DNA from: Lachnospiraceae bacterium
GTDB taxonomy: Bacteria; Bacillota; Clostridia; Lachnospirales; Lachnospiraceae
DNA length: 64,000 nt
Assembly: GCA_015057835.1 (NCBI GenBank)
Contig: SVDL01000001.1
Coordinates: forward strand, 60,745 to 124,744
Direction of reading: 5' to 3'
Below, in pieces: positions 16,464 to 25,811 of this stretch (the first letter of the stretch is position 1; every line of letters begins with the position of its first letter). A program made the translations under genes and the position numbers. The notes under the pieces are model-generated. The model saw only the letters and a list, made by a program, of their open reading frames with translations, did no database searches and was not told where the DNA came from.

Positions 16464-17990
16464 ATGAGCATCATAAAACTGGGCTGGTCGGAAGCCGACA
16501 TCACGCCCGACAAAAAAGTCTCTCTTGCCGGTCAGTTTGCGGAACGCATTTCCGAATATGTAGAAAAACCCCTCACTGCCACTGCCCTGGCGATCGAAGC
16601 CGGCGGCGAACAGGCTGTTTTTGTAAGCACGGACCTCGTTGCAGTTTCGATCAATCTCGTGGAGGCGGTCCGTGACAGAATCGCGGACAACCGGCTCGGA
16701 CTCGATCCGAAGAAAATCATGATCTCCGCGATCCACACCCATACCGGTCCCGTCTATCCGCGCATCAACGAATGCAAACGGGCGGGCTCCAACGCCGCTC
16801 TTTCCACTGCTTCAAAGGATATCCTGATCGATCTGCTTCCGCCCGGCAGGAAATATGTCGAGAGCGCGCCGGTCACCGACAACCCGGAGATCATTTCCCA
16901 GGAAGAGACTTTTGAACTCCTGGTATCCCGCATTTCCAAAGCGGTCCTGGAAGCCTGGGAAAACCGCGCAGAGGGAAGTTTCTCCAATGCTTTCGGACGC
17001 GCCTCGGTCGGCCACTGCCGCCGTGTCGTTTACTCCGACGGATCCGCCCAGATGTGGGGTGATACCAATACCGCTGTTTTTGAAGAAGTGGAATGTGACA
17101 GCGACGACGGCATCGAACTTCTGTTTATCAATAATGCCGAAGGAAAGCTTACCGGCATCGTGGCCAACATCGCCTGCCCGGCGCAGTGTGTCCAGCACCG
17201 TCTGTTTGTGTCCCCGGATTACTGGGGAGAAGTGAAAGTCCGCCTCCGCAACTATTTCGGAGAAGACCTCTTCCTGCTTCCGCTGTGTGCCCCCGCCGGC
17301 TGCCAGTGCCCCGTCGACATGGTCCGCTGGGTCGCCCCGGAGAGCGACGTCAACGACCCGAATATCGAGCACCCGCACCCGCTTAAGAGAAAAGCGGATC
17401 CTTCCATGTTTGATATTTCCGGCATGAAAGTGACCGGCCGCCGCATCGCGACCGAGATCATTGCTGTTTACGAGGAAGGACTCGACGAACCGCAGAAAGA
17501 TGTAGAGTTTAAGCACGAAGTGGAGATCATGGAGCTTCCGCTGCGCCGCGCGACCCTCGCCGAATACGAAAAAGCCAAACGCGGCGTCAAAGAATATCTC
17601 GCGGAGCACCCCGGCGACGTCAACTTCTACGATGCCGCCAAGATGCAGGTGGATCTGGGCGTTCTCTCCCGCTTCGCTCTTCAGGAAACCATGAATGTCG
17701 TTCCGATCGAATCTCACATCCTGAAACTCGGAACAATTGCGTTCTCGACGAACCCGTTTGAGCTGTTCCTTAAATACGGCAACCAGATCCGCGTCCGCTC
17801 CAAAGCCGAGCAGACATTCCTCATCCAGCTGTGCAACGGCGCGGAGGGCTACCTCCCCACTGCCAAAGCAGAGCGCGGCGGCCACTACAGCGCTTTCATT
17901 TCCTCCGGCGAATGCGGCCACGAGGGCGGCGATCTGTTTGTGCGAAAGACACTGGAACATATCAACAGGATGTTCCCGGAAGTGGAATAA
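16464..17990 (+). CDS. neutral/alkaline ceramidase-superfamily hydrolase, paralogue 2
   Basis: 508 residues, clearly paralogous to the protein at 4951-6423: GWSEADITPDKKVSL, TATALAIEAGGEQAVFVSTD and the metal motif SAIHTHTGPVY, closer to the ceramidase HTHSGP than in paralogue 1. The nucleophile region reads APAGCQCPVDMV, so a cysteine or none replaces the ceramidase serine. No signal peptide is present. AGGAGG precedes the ATG. It sits behind the solute-binding protein gene, so the two paralogues bracket the transport locus and probably act on the same imported compound. The exact reaction is unknown. Confidence 0.72.
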   Translation: MSIIKLGWSEADITPDKKVSLAGQFAERISEYVEKPLTATALAIEAGGEQAVFVSTDLVAVSINLVEAVRDRIADNRLGLDPKKIMISAIHTHTGPVYPRINECKRAGSNAALSTASKDILIDLLPPGRKYVESAPVTDNPEIISQEETFELLVSRISKAVLEAWENRAEGSFSNAFGRASVGHCRRVVYSDGSAQMWGDTNTAVFEEVECDSDDGIELLFINNAEGKLTGIVANIACPAQCVQHRLFVSPDYWGEVKVRLRNYFGEDLFLLPLCAPAGCQCPVDMVRWVAPESDVNDPNIEHPHPLKRKADPSMFDISGMKVTGRRIATEIIAVYEEGLDEPQKDVEFKHEVEIMELPLRRATLAEYEKAKRGVKEYLAEHPGDVNFYDAAKMQVDLGVLSRFALQETMNVVPIESHILKLGTIAFSTNPFELFLKYGNQIRVRSKAEQTFLIQLCNGAEGYLPTAKAERGGHYSAFISSGECGHEGGDLFVRKTLEHINRMFPEVE

Positions 17991-18070
17991 AGGGCATCTC
18001 CCCGCAGTTTGTCCTTCAGGCAGACATATAGTCATATAGTTTCAATAGGCGGACTTAATCATATAGTTTC

Positions 18071-18100
18071 AAACAGCCCACTGGTAACAGTGGGCTGTTT
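18071..18100 (+). terminator. terminator after ceramidase-like gene 2
   Basis: AAACAGCCCACTG - GTAA - CAGTGGGCTGTTT, perfect 13-bp stem followed by CTT. A duplicated TCATATAGTTTCA lies just upstream. Confidence 0.88.
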
Positions 18101-18363
18101 CTTAATCCAGGAAAACAGGGAACTGGTCATTGCTTTTTATCTGAAAACTCAGCCCAAAAAATCCGGAAATATTGGGTGTCATTTTTGCATTGGTTCCCCA
18201 TTTTTTCCAAAATGCTCTCTTCAAGACTCCTAATAGCAATAAAAAATAGCTCTTAAGAACAAAAATAGTTGTCTTATTCTATTAAGAAACTAGTATTTTC
18301 CAATTCTCCCAAATTTGCAGCTTTCCTCAGACTTTTCCCGGAGTTTCATGATCGAATATCCCC
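18101..18363. other. AT-rich intergenic segment
   Basis: Noticeably more AT-rich than the flanking genes; no gene, inverted terminal repeats or recognisable RNA were found. It may be a relic of an inserted element, but nothing specific supports that. Confidence 0.4.
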
Positions 18364-19419
18364 TCAATGCCGCGTCGCCGCCTCGTTGACAACGACGGCG
18401 CCGTCCACGGGAATCAGGATATACTCGATCCCGTCGATCCTTCTTCGCTCAAGAAGAGCCCCTTTTTCGGCGGGCACTGTGATCGTGCAGAAATCACTCT
18501 CTACTTTCAGTTTGGAGGGCAGTGTGTTGTCGACCCGCAGCTCATGGCTTCCCACGATCTCTTCATAGGCTTCGTCAAGTCCGTCCGTTTTTGCGCCGGC
18601 ATTGCTGATCGCGTACTGCAGGTCCGCCTTCTCGATCACTTCTTTCTCATCCGCTGCCGTCTCTTTGGCCAGTGTCTCTGTGACCGAGATCACCTCATCG
18701 AGTCCGAGATCCATTCTTTCCAGCAGTTCTCCCAGCATTCTGTGCTGCGTTTTCGCGCCGACAGGCTGATCCTGCTCATCGATGTCGAAGAAGAGACGGA
18801 TAAACGCGTCCTGCTCCGGATCTTTTGATTTGATAAGCACTTCATTGTAGTTTGCCGCTCTCTCATCAAAAGAGGGGTACAGAAAGCCCATGGACGCCCT
18901 TCCGATCACCCACTGCCGTGTCAGCCCTTCAACGATGCCGGTAAATCCCAGCGCCTGCGGAGTCAGTTTCGCCGGGCAGGCGGAGCACACAATGCTGTCA
19001 AATACATCCTCTCCGTCTTCCAGTTCCGTCCCGTCCTTTGCTTTAGCCGGCACCGAATAGGAAATCTTCGCGATCACGGCGTAAAATGCGCCCTTCCCGA
19101 ACACATGACTTTTAAAAGCTTCCCGAAAGCCTTCAAAATCCGAAACAGCCCACTCCGGCTTATTCAAAAGACCGAGCAGTTCCTCATTCTGTGTGCGGAC
19201 CGGCGCCGGAAATACATTTCTTCCTATGCCGGTGCTGATGGTCTGTTTCAGGATATCGTAATGACGGTCCAGCTCCCTCTCTTCCATCTGGAGAGGGTTC
19301 CGGATCTCCTCGTAGCGCACTTCATTCTCTCCGTCAATATACAGTGTATAAAGCGTCTCCAGGGTGAAAATATCCGAAGATGTCGCTTTTCGCAGTTCTT
19401 TCAGGTCATTTTTATTCAT
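18364..19419 (-). CDS. DUF4317 family protein
   Basis: 351 residues matching the DUF4317 pattern seen in Clostridia: NKNDLKELRKATSSDIFTLE followed by a short LYTLYIDGENE segment, a middle region with FYAVIAKISYSVP, and a C-terminal IEYILIPVDGAVVV strand. It is soluble, with no signal or membrane segment. The function of the family is unknown. AAGGAA precedes the ATG. It stands alone between intergenic regions, so the context gives no clue. Confidence 0.8.
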   Translation of the reverse strand: MNKNDLKELRKATSSDIFTLETLYTLYIDGENEVRYEEIRNPLQMEERELDRHYDILKQTISTGIGRNVFPAPVRTQNEELLGLLNKPEWAVSDFEGFREAFKSHVFGKGAFYAVIAKISYSVPAKAKDGTELEDGEDVFDSIVCSACPAKLTPQALGFTGIVEGLTRQWVIGRASMGFLYPSFDERAANYNEVLIKSKDPEQDAFIRLFFDIDEQDQPVGAKTQHRMLGELLERMDLGLDEVISVTETLAKETAADEKEVIEKADLQYAISNAGAKTDGLDEAYEEIVGSHELRVDNTLPSKLKVESDFCTITVPAEKGALLERRRIDGIEYILIPVDGAVVVNEAATRH

Positions 19420-19519
19420 GTGTACACCGTTCCTTTATATCAGGATCTGAGATCATTTTCAGATTTTGTCTGCTTAGAATCATTTCTTTCAGGACGCACT
19501 GTTCCTTTTCGTTCAAAAT

Positions 19520-19545
19520 GCCGTGTGTCGAAAAGGACACACGGC
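19520..19545 (-). terminator. terminator of the glucokinase transcription unit
   Basis: GCCGTGTGTC / GACACACGGC, perfect 10-bp stem with 6-nt loop, followed on the minus strand by ATTTTG. Confidence 0.75.
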
Positions 19546-19633
19546 ACTGACCGCTGTTTTCTCACAGAGCTTCATTATAAATCAGGGGGCCTTCGTTCGC
19601 AAGTTTGTCTTCCGGCTTCTCTGCCGCAGATTC

Positions 19634-20572
19634 TCAGCTGAGCAGCATACTCACCCCGCCGTAGATTCCAGCGTCGTTACCGAGTTCCGCGATCCGGAAT
19701 TCCGTATTTGCGGAAGCGTGAAATGCGTACAGTGTATAGTATTTCCTGATGACGTCCGTAACGATCTCTCCTGCTTTGGATACGCCGCCTCCTATGACAA
19801 ACACCTCCGGATCCGTGACGCACGCCACGGACGCGAGAGCGCGTCCCAGGACTTCTCCGAACTGTTCTACGATTGCAAGGGCGGCCGCGTCGCCTGCTTT
19901 TGCGGCGTCAAATACCGCTCTCGCACCGACAGCCGTCTCTCTTCTGAGAACGGTTTCCTGGTCATTGCCGGAGAGATACCGCTTTGCGAGGCGCGCGACG
20001 CCGTTTGCGGAGGCGTATTGCTCAAGACATCCTTTTTTGCCGCATCCGCAGATTTCCGTCTCTTCCCGGGAGACGGTGAGATGCCCGATCTCTCCCGCTG
20101 CGCCGTGGCTTCCGCTGATGACTTTTCCGTCGACGATCACACCGCCGCCGACGCCTGTCCCCAGTGTCACCATGACCATGTTTGCGGCACCTTTGCCGCC
20201 GCCCTGCCACAGTTCTCCCATGGCGGCGACATTGGCGTCATTTCCTGCCGCGACGCGCCATCCGGTCAGCAGTGCCAGACTGTCTTTCACATTGAAAATG
20301 CCCCAGCCGAGGTTCACGCATTTCAGCACCGTCCCGCTGTCATCCACCGGTCCCGGGACGCCGACGCCGATTCCCTCGACATCTTCCGGAGAGATTTTTC
20401 TCTCCTCCGTCTTGGCCTTTACCGCTTCCGCGATATCCGGAAGAATGAATCTGCCGTCCTCTTCCGTCCTTGTGGGGATCTCCCATTTTTCAAGCAGTTC
20501 CCCGTCCGTCTTGAAAAGACCGATCTTGACGGTCGTCCCTCCGATATCGACGCCATACGCATATGTTTTCAT
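19634..20572 (-). CDS. glcK: ROK-family glucokinase
   Basis: 312 residues. The N-terminal phosphate loop is GVDIGGTTVKIGLF, followed by GIGVGVPGPV, the catalytic-Asp region AAGNDANVAAMGE, TLGTGVGGG and the ROK zinc motif CGCGKKGCLEQYAS; ADP-binding IGGGVS lies near the C-terminus. It phosphorylates glucose (or a related hexose) to the 6-phosphate in the cytoplasm. No DNA-binding domain is present, so it is a kinase, not a NagC-type repressor. GAGGAA precedes the ATG. Confidence 0.9.
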   Translation of the reverse strand: MKTYAYGVDIGGTTVKIGLFKTDGELLEKWEIPTRTEEDGRFILPDIAEAVKAKTEERKISPEDVEGIGVGVPGPVDDSGTVLKCVNLGWGIFNVKDSLALLTGWRVAAGNDANVAAMGELWQGGGKGAANMVMVTLGTGVGGGVIVDGKVISGSHGAAGEIGHLTVSREETEICGCGKKGCLEQYASANGVARLAKRYLSGNDQETVLRRETAVGARAVFDAAKAGDAAALAIVEQFGEVLGRALASVACVTDPEVFVIGGGVSKAGEIVTDVIRKYYTLYAFHASANTEFRIAELGNDAGIYGGVSMLLS

Positions 20573-20710
20573 GGATTATTCCTCATTTTCTCTGCCGGCC
20601 CTGTCTCTGTGTTCATCATACCGGAAGGAAGTGTTCTCAGCATTATACCTCATCACTGCCCGCCGCTTTTTCCACATCAAAGCCCGCCGCATTTTACAAC
20701 ATCACATCAT

Positions 20711-21754
20711 TCAGACCGTAACGACATCAAACTCATAAACGGTCGTGCTCTTCCAGACATCCCCTGCGCGCAGGATCGGACTCATAAATCCCGGCTGGTG
20801 GATCGCGTCCGGGAAGTACTGCGTCTCAAAGCAGACCGCGCCGTACGCGCCGTAAGTGGTATTCTTCTTGCCGATGCTTCCCGGCTGCTGCGGCGTGTAC
20901 ATCTGCATTCCCGGCATGTCCGTGTAAACGTTCATCAGGATTCCCGTGTCGGTCGAATAAGCGCTTGCTGCCATTCCGCCGTCGCTGTTCAGAACAAAAT
21001 TATCGTCATAGCCGCGCACTTTGCCCGGATACAGATCCCCGCTCGGTTCGATGCTTTCCCCGAGGCGTCTTCTCATCGTAAAATCATAGGGCGTTCCCCG
21101 AACGGGAATGATCACGCCTGTCGGAATCAGATCCGGCGTCATCTCGGTAATGCCGTCCGCATTGATCCGCACGAGATGGTTCATGATCGATGCGCCGTCG
21201 TGCCCGTTCAGGTTGAAGTAGCTGTGGTTGGTCAGATTGACGATCGTGTCCCTGTCCGACACCGCCTCGTAATCAATGCGCAGGCGGTTCCCGATCACGG
21301 AATATGTCACGCTGATCTCCAGTTCACCGGGGAATCCCTGGTCCATATCGGGGCTCAGGAGCTCAAGACGGACCGACTTCTCACCGATCTCCGCTGTTTT
21401 CCAGATGCGTTTATTATAAGTGTCCGGACCGCTGTGGCAGTTGTTGCCTCTGTCATTTTTCGCCAGGATATAGCGCTTTCCTCCGATCAGAAACTCCGCG
21501 TCCTTGATCCGGTTTGCGCATCTGCCGACCAGCGCCCCGTAGAAGCCCATGCCCCGTTCATACCCCTCGGCGTTGTCATAGCCGAGGACCACATCCCGCA
21601 AAATGCCTTCCCTGTCCGTGGTCTCCACGGAGACCACCGTCGCTCCGAAATCACTGATGCCGACTCTCAGCCCGTCTTCCCGGTCCCAGATGATATACAG
21701 ATGAGCCGGCTGCCCGGCGCGGGTCGTCCCGAAATCTCTTACTTCCACGCTCAT
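20711..21754 (-). CDS. galM: aldose 1-epimerase
   Basis: 347 residues from the ATG at 21754, chosen because AAGGAGTG lies just upstream; the ORF-track start overlaps the preceding gene. GalM-family landmarks are GYDNAEGYERGMGFYGALVGR, NLTNHSYFNLNGH with the catalytic His region, and the C-terminal CFETQYFPDAIHQP with the catalytic Glu. It interconverts alpha and beta anomers of hexoses such as galactose or glucose. Four bases separate it from the upstream kinase, so the two are translationally linked. Confidence 0.9.
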   Translation of the reverse strand: MSVEVRDFGTTRAGQPAHLYIIWDREDGLRVGISDFGATVVSVETTDREGILRDVVLGYDNAEGYERGMGFYGALVGRCANRIKDAEFLIGGKRYILAKNDRGNNCHSGPDTYNKRIWKTAEIGEKSVRLELLSPDMDQGFPGELEISVTYSVIGNRLRIDYEAVSDRDTIVNLTNHSYFNLNGHDGASIMNHLVRINADGITEMTPDLIPTGVIIPVRGTPYDFTMRRRLGESIEPSGDLYPGKVRGYDDNFVLNSDGGMAASAYSTDTGILMNVYTDMPGMQMYTPQQPGSIGKKNTTYGAYGAVCFETQYFPDAIHQPGFMSPILRAGDVWKSTTVYEFDVVTV

Positions 21755-21758
21755 ACTA

Positions 21759-23228
21759 TCACTCCTTTGATCCGATCGCCCGGGTGGCCTCAAACAGCGC
21801 ACAGAACATCCGGTATCTTCTCTCCTGTTCCGGCAGGTCCCTGGGGATAAACTCCTGTTTCATGCTCACGGCGGCACGGCAGGCCTCCGAAAGCTCCTCA
21901 TACGCGCCGCAGCTGACTGCCGCCGCGATGCCCGCTCCGAGGCACGCCGCTTCGCTGTCCTTCGGCACAACGACTGGAAGGCCCGTGAGATCCGCCTGCA
22001 TCTGGCACCAGATGGCGCTCTTTGCGCCGCCTCCCGTTGCAATGATCCTTTTTGCATCCGTTCCGGCAGCCCGGATGGAATCGCAGTTCTTGCGAAGAAT
22101 GCAGGCAACGCCTTCCATCACGGCGCCCGCCATATCGACCGCATCGTGCTCCTGCCGGAGCCCCCAGAACACGCCTGTCGCATCCGGATCAAATTCCGGG
22201 GGATTGACGCCAACGATGTAGGGCAGGAAAACCGGCCCTTTCAGCGTATCCCGCTTCGCCAGCTCTTCGTTTAACACATCGTATCCGGTCTCTTTCATGC
22301 AGGATGACCGGAACCACTCGAGACTCACGCCGCCGCTCTCCACTACAGGGAGCATGACGTGGGTATCTTTGAGAAAGCCGTAGTGCATCGCGATGCCGCA
22401 GTCCGGATCCGCCGGCTCCTCCGCCATCACGGCAAGTGCCATGACGGTTCCGGTGGAAAGGCTGACTCCTCCCGCTGTGATATTTCCGGTACCGATCATT
22501 CCCGCGAAATGATCCAGCGTGCCGATATTCACGAGTGTATTTTCAGACAGTCCGGTCTTTTCGGAAGCTTCCGCGCAGACGCAGCCGGCAGAAGAAAGGG
22601 GTTCCGCGAGAGGCGGCAGCTGCTCCGGCCGGATGCCGACTGCATCCATCATTTTTGTCCAGTAGCATTTGCGGTATATATCAAAGTAAAAGGAAAACGT
22701 AGCGATCGACATATCGCACATCATTTTTCCCGTCATTCTCCAGATCATATAATCCTTCAGAAGAAGGTAATGCGCGGCCTTCCCGAAGATCTCCGGCCGG
22801 TTGTTCCGAAGCCACAGGATCTTCGTCGCCGGCCAGGTGGGCAGCACAGCCATCTGCCCGGTCACGCGCCGGATCTCCTCTTCCGTAAACAGGGCGGAAA
22901 GTGTCTCACATTCCTCCCTGGATCTCTCGTCCATCCAGGAGATCGCGTTCATAAGAGGACTGCCATCCTCCCCGAGGATCACAAGCGTCTCCGCCTGTCC
23001 GGTAAATCCGATCCCGCCGATCTCCTCCGCGGAAATGCCCGCGCGCTCCCGAAGCCGCCGGATCATGCTGCAGAAGCTGTCGAAATACTGCTCGATGTCA
23101 AGTTCCACAAAACGTTCCGAACGCGCGTAGATCACTTTCTCCGATTCACGGGAAATACAGGCGAGGGTGCTGTCATAGAGCGCCGCCTTAAGATTTGTGG
23201 TTCCGAGATCCACTCCGATAAAATACAT
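21759..23228 (-). CDS. FGGY-family carbohydrate kinase (xylulokinase-like)
   Basis: 489 residues. The N-terminal phosphate-binding motif is IGVDLGTTNLKAALYD; the catalytic-Asp region is AISWMDERSREE; the adenosine-binding part reads IATGGGAKSAIWCQMQADLTG, with the usual FGGY C-terminal signature. The sequence resembles xylulokinase/gluconokinase relatives; the exact sugar is uncertain. Its start overlaps the stop of the DUF624 gene by one base (TAATG), and galM follows after 4 bp, so the three form an operon. Confidence 0.85.
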   Translation of the reverse strand: MYFIGVDLGTTNLKAALYDSTLACISRESEKVIYARSERFVELDIEQYFDSFCSMIRRLRERAGISAEEIGGIGFTGQAETLVILGEDGSPLMNAISWMDERSREECETLSALFTEEEIRRVTGQMAVLPTWPATKILWLRNNRPEIFGKAAHYLLLKDYMIWRMTGKMMCDMSIATFSFYFDIYRKCYWTKMMDAVGIRPEQLPPLAEPLSSAGCVCAEASEKTGLSENTLVNIGTLDHFAGMIGTGNITAGGVSLSTGTVMALAVMAEEPADPDCGIAMHYGFLKDTHVMLPVVESGGVSLEWFRSSCMKETGYDVLNEELAKRDTLKGPVFLPYIVGVNPPEFDPDATGVFWGLRQEHDAVDMAGAVMEGVACILRKNCDSIRAAGTDAKRIIATGGGAKSAIWCQMQADLTGLPVVVPKDSEAACLGAGIAAAVSCGAYEELSEACRAAVSMKQEFIPRDLPEQERRYRMFCALFEATRAIGSKE

Positions 23229-23935
23229 TATCCGTTCCTCCCTTCCGGAGAGTCAGCAGGCCCTTCTCCTTTTTCCGTTTCATCAAGACAGGCCTTCAAC
23301 GCAGGGAACATAAGGTAGGAAGCTATAAAGCTCATAAAGGAAAACTCGATAAAAATTACGAAAATAATACTGCCCGGAAAAAGCAGAAAGCTCACCGTTA
23401 ACAGCGCCGTATTGATCATTGCCGCCGCAAAGGAGCGTCCCGCATGTGCAAATGCGATATTTTTTGCCGCGGGAAGCAGCTGTCCGTAAGTCATACCGGT
23501 CCGCGCAAGAAGCGGAAATGCGCACACGGCGATCATCTGCTCCAGGATCAGGATACCGGCAGCGATCCCTGCCAGCAAATAAAAGCCCGCTCCTCTCTGT
23601 ACGGCGAGAGAGGAATAAAGAACGATGGAAAGTACAGCAAATGCTTCCGCCGCAAAAAACGTCGCTCCGACGCCGAGGCACCGGAGGAACTTTTTCCGGA
23701 AGGGTTCAAAAAAATCCTTTCCGGGAAAATGATTTTTTCCTTCCATCATATTCATCGTGATCCCGGCCAGTCCGGTCACCGCCGCAGGGATGGTCACCAC
23801 CCCGATACTGATCGGAAGAAAAAGCAGATTTACTATCACAAGATCAAAAAATTCGGCAAAAAGGATCGTCATAAACCGCCAGAACCCGGTCTGCTCCTCC
23901 GGATCCGCGGCAAACAGTCTTTTCTTTTTCTGCAT
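23228..23935 (-). CDS. DUF624 (YesL-like) membrane protein
   Basis: 235 residues with about five membrane helices. The family pattern is at residues 25-60: FFDLVIVNLLFLPISIGVVT and IPAAVTGLAGITM. YesL-type proteins accompany sugar ABC transporters in Bacilli and Clostridia, but their role is unresolved. It is first in a unit with a sugar kinase and galM, with start/stop overlap. Two further DUF624 domains occur in this window, one fused to an ATPase. Confidence 0.8.
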   Translation of the reverse strand: MQKKKRLFAADPEEQTGFWRFMTILFAEFFDLVIVNLLFLPISIGVVTIPAAVTGLAGITMNMMEGKNHFPGKDFFEPFRKKFLRCLGVGATFFAAEAFAVLSIVLYSSLAVQRGAGFYLLAGIAAGILILEQMIAVCAFPLLARTGMTYGQLLPAAKNIAFAHAGRSFAAAMINTALLTVSFLLFPGSIIFVIFIEFSFMSFIASYLMFPALKACLDETEKGEGPADSPEGRNG

Positions 23936-23946
23936 AGATAATATAA

Positions 23947-23980
23947 TCCGGGATCAGCGGCCGCAAGCCGCTGTCCCGGA
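23947..23980 (-). terminator. terminator after kdgK
   Basis: TCCGGGA-T-CAGCGGC / GCCGCTG-TCCCGGA, 14 paired bases with a single bulge and 5-nt loop, followed on the minus strand by ATTATATTATC. Confidence 0.75.
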
Positions 23981-23996
23981 CAGTTCCTTACAAAAA

Positions 23997-25094
23997 TCAG
24001 CGTACGACGCGCGCTCCGCCGCCGCCCATGATCTTCTCTACTTCTTTCTTTGTAGCCATGGAGGTGTCGCCCGGAGTCGTCATGGCAAGAGCGCCGTGCG
24101 CTGCTCCGTAGTTGACTGCCTTCAGGGCATCGCCTGTGGTCATAAGACCGTAGATCAGGCCGGACGCGAAGGAATCGCCGCCGCCTACGCGGTCGAAGAT
24201 CTCCAGTCCGTCGTAGTCATTTGCCTTATAGATCTTGCCGTCTGCCCAGCACAGAGCGGACCAGTCATTGACCGTAGCGGTCTTCACCTGGCGAAGTGTC
24301 GTAGCAGCGACTTTGAAGTTCGGATAGATCTCCGCGGCATGATTGATCATTTTCTCATATCCCGCAAGATCGAGTTTCTTGAGGTTGGCGTCGTTGCCTT
24401 CCACTTCGAGGCCGAGGCAGGCGGTAAAGTCTTCCTCGTTGCCGATCATGACGTCGACATACTGCGCGACTTCTTTATTGACTTCCTGGCATTTTTCCAG
24501 TCCGCCGATCGCGCTCCACATGGAAGGGCGGTAGTTGAGGTCGTAGGAGACGACCGTTCCGTACTTCTTCGCCGTCTTAATCGCTTCGATGACGGTCTTG
24601 GAAGACTGCTCGGAAAGAGCAGCGTAAATGCCGCCGGTGTGAAGCCATCTCGCGCCCAGCTCGCCGAAGATATAATCGAAATCAAAATCTTCCGGTTTTG
24701 CCTGGGAGATCGCCGTGTTGAAGCGGTCCGCGCAGCCGACGGCGCCGCGGATACCGAATCCGCGTTCCGTGAAGTTGAGACCGTTGCGGCAGATGCGTCC
24801 GATTCCGTCTGTCTCCGCCCATTTGATGAGGGATGTGTCCACGCCGCCCTGCATAATGAAATCTTCTACGAGGTGACCGACTTCATTGTCCGCGAGAGCG
24901 GTGATGACGCCGGTGCGGAGGCCGAAGCATTTGCGGAGGCCGCGGGTGACGTTGTACTCGCCGCCGCCTTCCCATGCGCGGAAAGAACGGGCTGTGCGGA
25001 TCCGGCCGTCGCCGGGATCGAGGCGCAGCATGACTTCGCCGAGGGAAAGAGCATCATATTTGCATTCTTCCGGTTTTCTGAGTTTCAGATCCAT
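23997..25094 (-). CDS. kdgK: PfkB-family 2-keto-3-deoxygluconate kinase
   Basis: 365 residues. PfkB-type features: SLGEVMLRLDPGDGR with a substrate-binding region at the start, a GGGEYNV segment in place of GGxxAN, and the C-terminal anion-hole/catalytic motif RVGGGDSFASGLIYGL with the catalytic Asp. The pairing with the aldolase gene 16 bp upstream makes KDG the most likely substrate, yielding KDPG. GAAAGGAG precedes the ATG. The strong hairpin that follows ends the unit. Confidence 0.88.
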   Translation of the reverse strand: MDLKLRKPEECKYDALSLGEVMLRLDPGDGRIRTARSFRAWEGGGEYNVTRGLRKCFGLRTGVITALADNEVGHLVEDFIMQGGVDTSLIKWAETDGIGRICRNGLNFTERGFGIRGAVGCADRFNTAISQAKPEDFDFDYIFGELGARWLHTGGIYAALSEQSSKTVIEAIKTAKKYGTVVSYDLNYRPSMWSAIGGLEKCQEVNKEVAQYVDVMIGNEEDFTACLGLEVEGNDANLKKLDLAGYEKMINHAAEIYPNFKVAATTLRQVKTATVNDWSALCWADGKIYKANDYDGLEIFDRVGGGDSFASGLIYGLMTTGDALKAVNYGAAHGALAMTTPGDTSMATKKEVEKIMGGGGARVVR

Positions 25095-25110
25095 ATTCTT
25101 CGTTCTCCTT

Positions 25111-25749
25111 TCAGCCTCTGACTTCTTTCACGATCGCAGCAGCTTCGGCGACGAGTTTCTTAATGCCCTCGAAATCGCCGGCAGCGACCATGTCTTTTTT
25201 GACCATCCAGCTTCCGCCGCAGGCGAAAATTCTGTCATATGCGAGATAATCGCGGACATTTGCAGCGCTGATGCCGCCGGTCGGGATAAATTTCAGATCC
25301 ACATACGGTGCCGCGACAGCTTTGATCATCTTCAGTCCGCCCGCGGGTTCCGCCGGGAAGAATTTGACAAGATTCAGGCCGTGCGCGAGAGCCATTTCCA
25401 TTTCGGTCGGGGTCTGTGTGCCCGGAGTGATCGGAACGCCGATCTCACAGCAGTGCTTCACCACTTCGGGATTGAAGCCCGGGGAGACGATGAACTTCGC
25501 GCCCGCCGCGACCGCGCGGTCGACCTGCTCCACGGTAAGAACCGTGCCGGCACCGACAAGAAGACCCGGTACATTTTCGGACATCAGACGGATCGACTCC
25601 TCTGCTGCCGCCGTGCGGAACGTCACTTCCGCTGCCGGAAGGCCGCCTTCCACGAGGGCTTTGCCGAGCGCTACCGCATCCTTGGCGTCATCCAGGACAA
25701 CGACAGGAATGATTCCGATTGATTTCATCTGATCCAATACCGTGTTCAT
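25111..25749 (-). CDS. eda: KDPG/KHG aldolase
   Basis: 212 residues of a class I aldolase TIM barrel. AAEVTFRTAAAEESIR carries the catalytic Glu, GAGTVLTVEQVDRA and SPGFNPEVV follow, and NLVKFFPAE contains the Schiff-base Lys, followed by FIPTGGISAANV. It cleaves 2-keto-3-deoxy-6-phosphogluconate to pyruvate and glyceraldehyde 3-phosphate. With the KDG kinase it forms the lower Entner-Doudoroff pathway used for uronates or gluconate. GAGAGGAG precedes the ATG. Confidence 0.95.
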   Translation of the reverse strand: MNTVLDQMKSIGIIPVVVLDDAKDAVALGKALVEGGLPAAEVTFRTAAAEESIRLMSENVPGLLVGAGTVLTVEQVDRAVAAGAKFIVSPGFNPEVVKHCCEIGVPITPGTQTPTEMEMALAHGLNLVKFFPAEPAGGLKMIKAVAAPYVDLKFIPTGGISAANVRDYLAYDRIFACGGSWMVKKDMVAAGDFEGIKKLVAEAAAIVKEVRG

Positions 25750-25811
25750 TTTTCTTTTCTCCTCTCATGATTGCATGTCTGTCCTTCAGATATCGCAGCT
25801 CTGTTTCTCAT

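Noticed and set aside
19523-21850. 775-codon plus-strand ORF, the longest in the track
   Set aside because: It spans two well-identified minus-strand genes (glcK, galM) and the gap between them; composition is that of a GC-skewed antisense frame.
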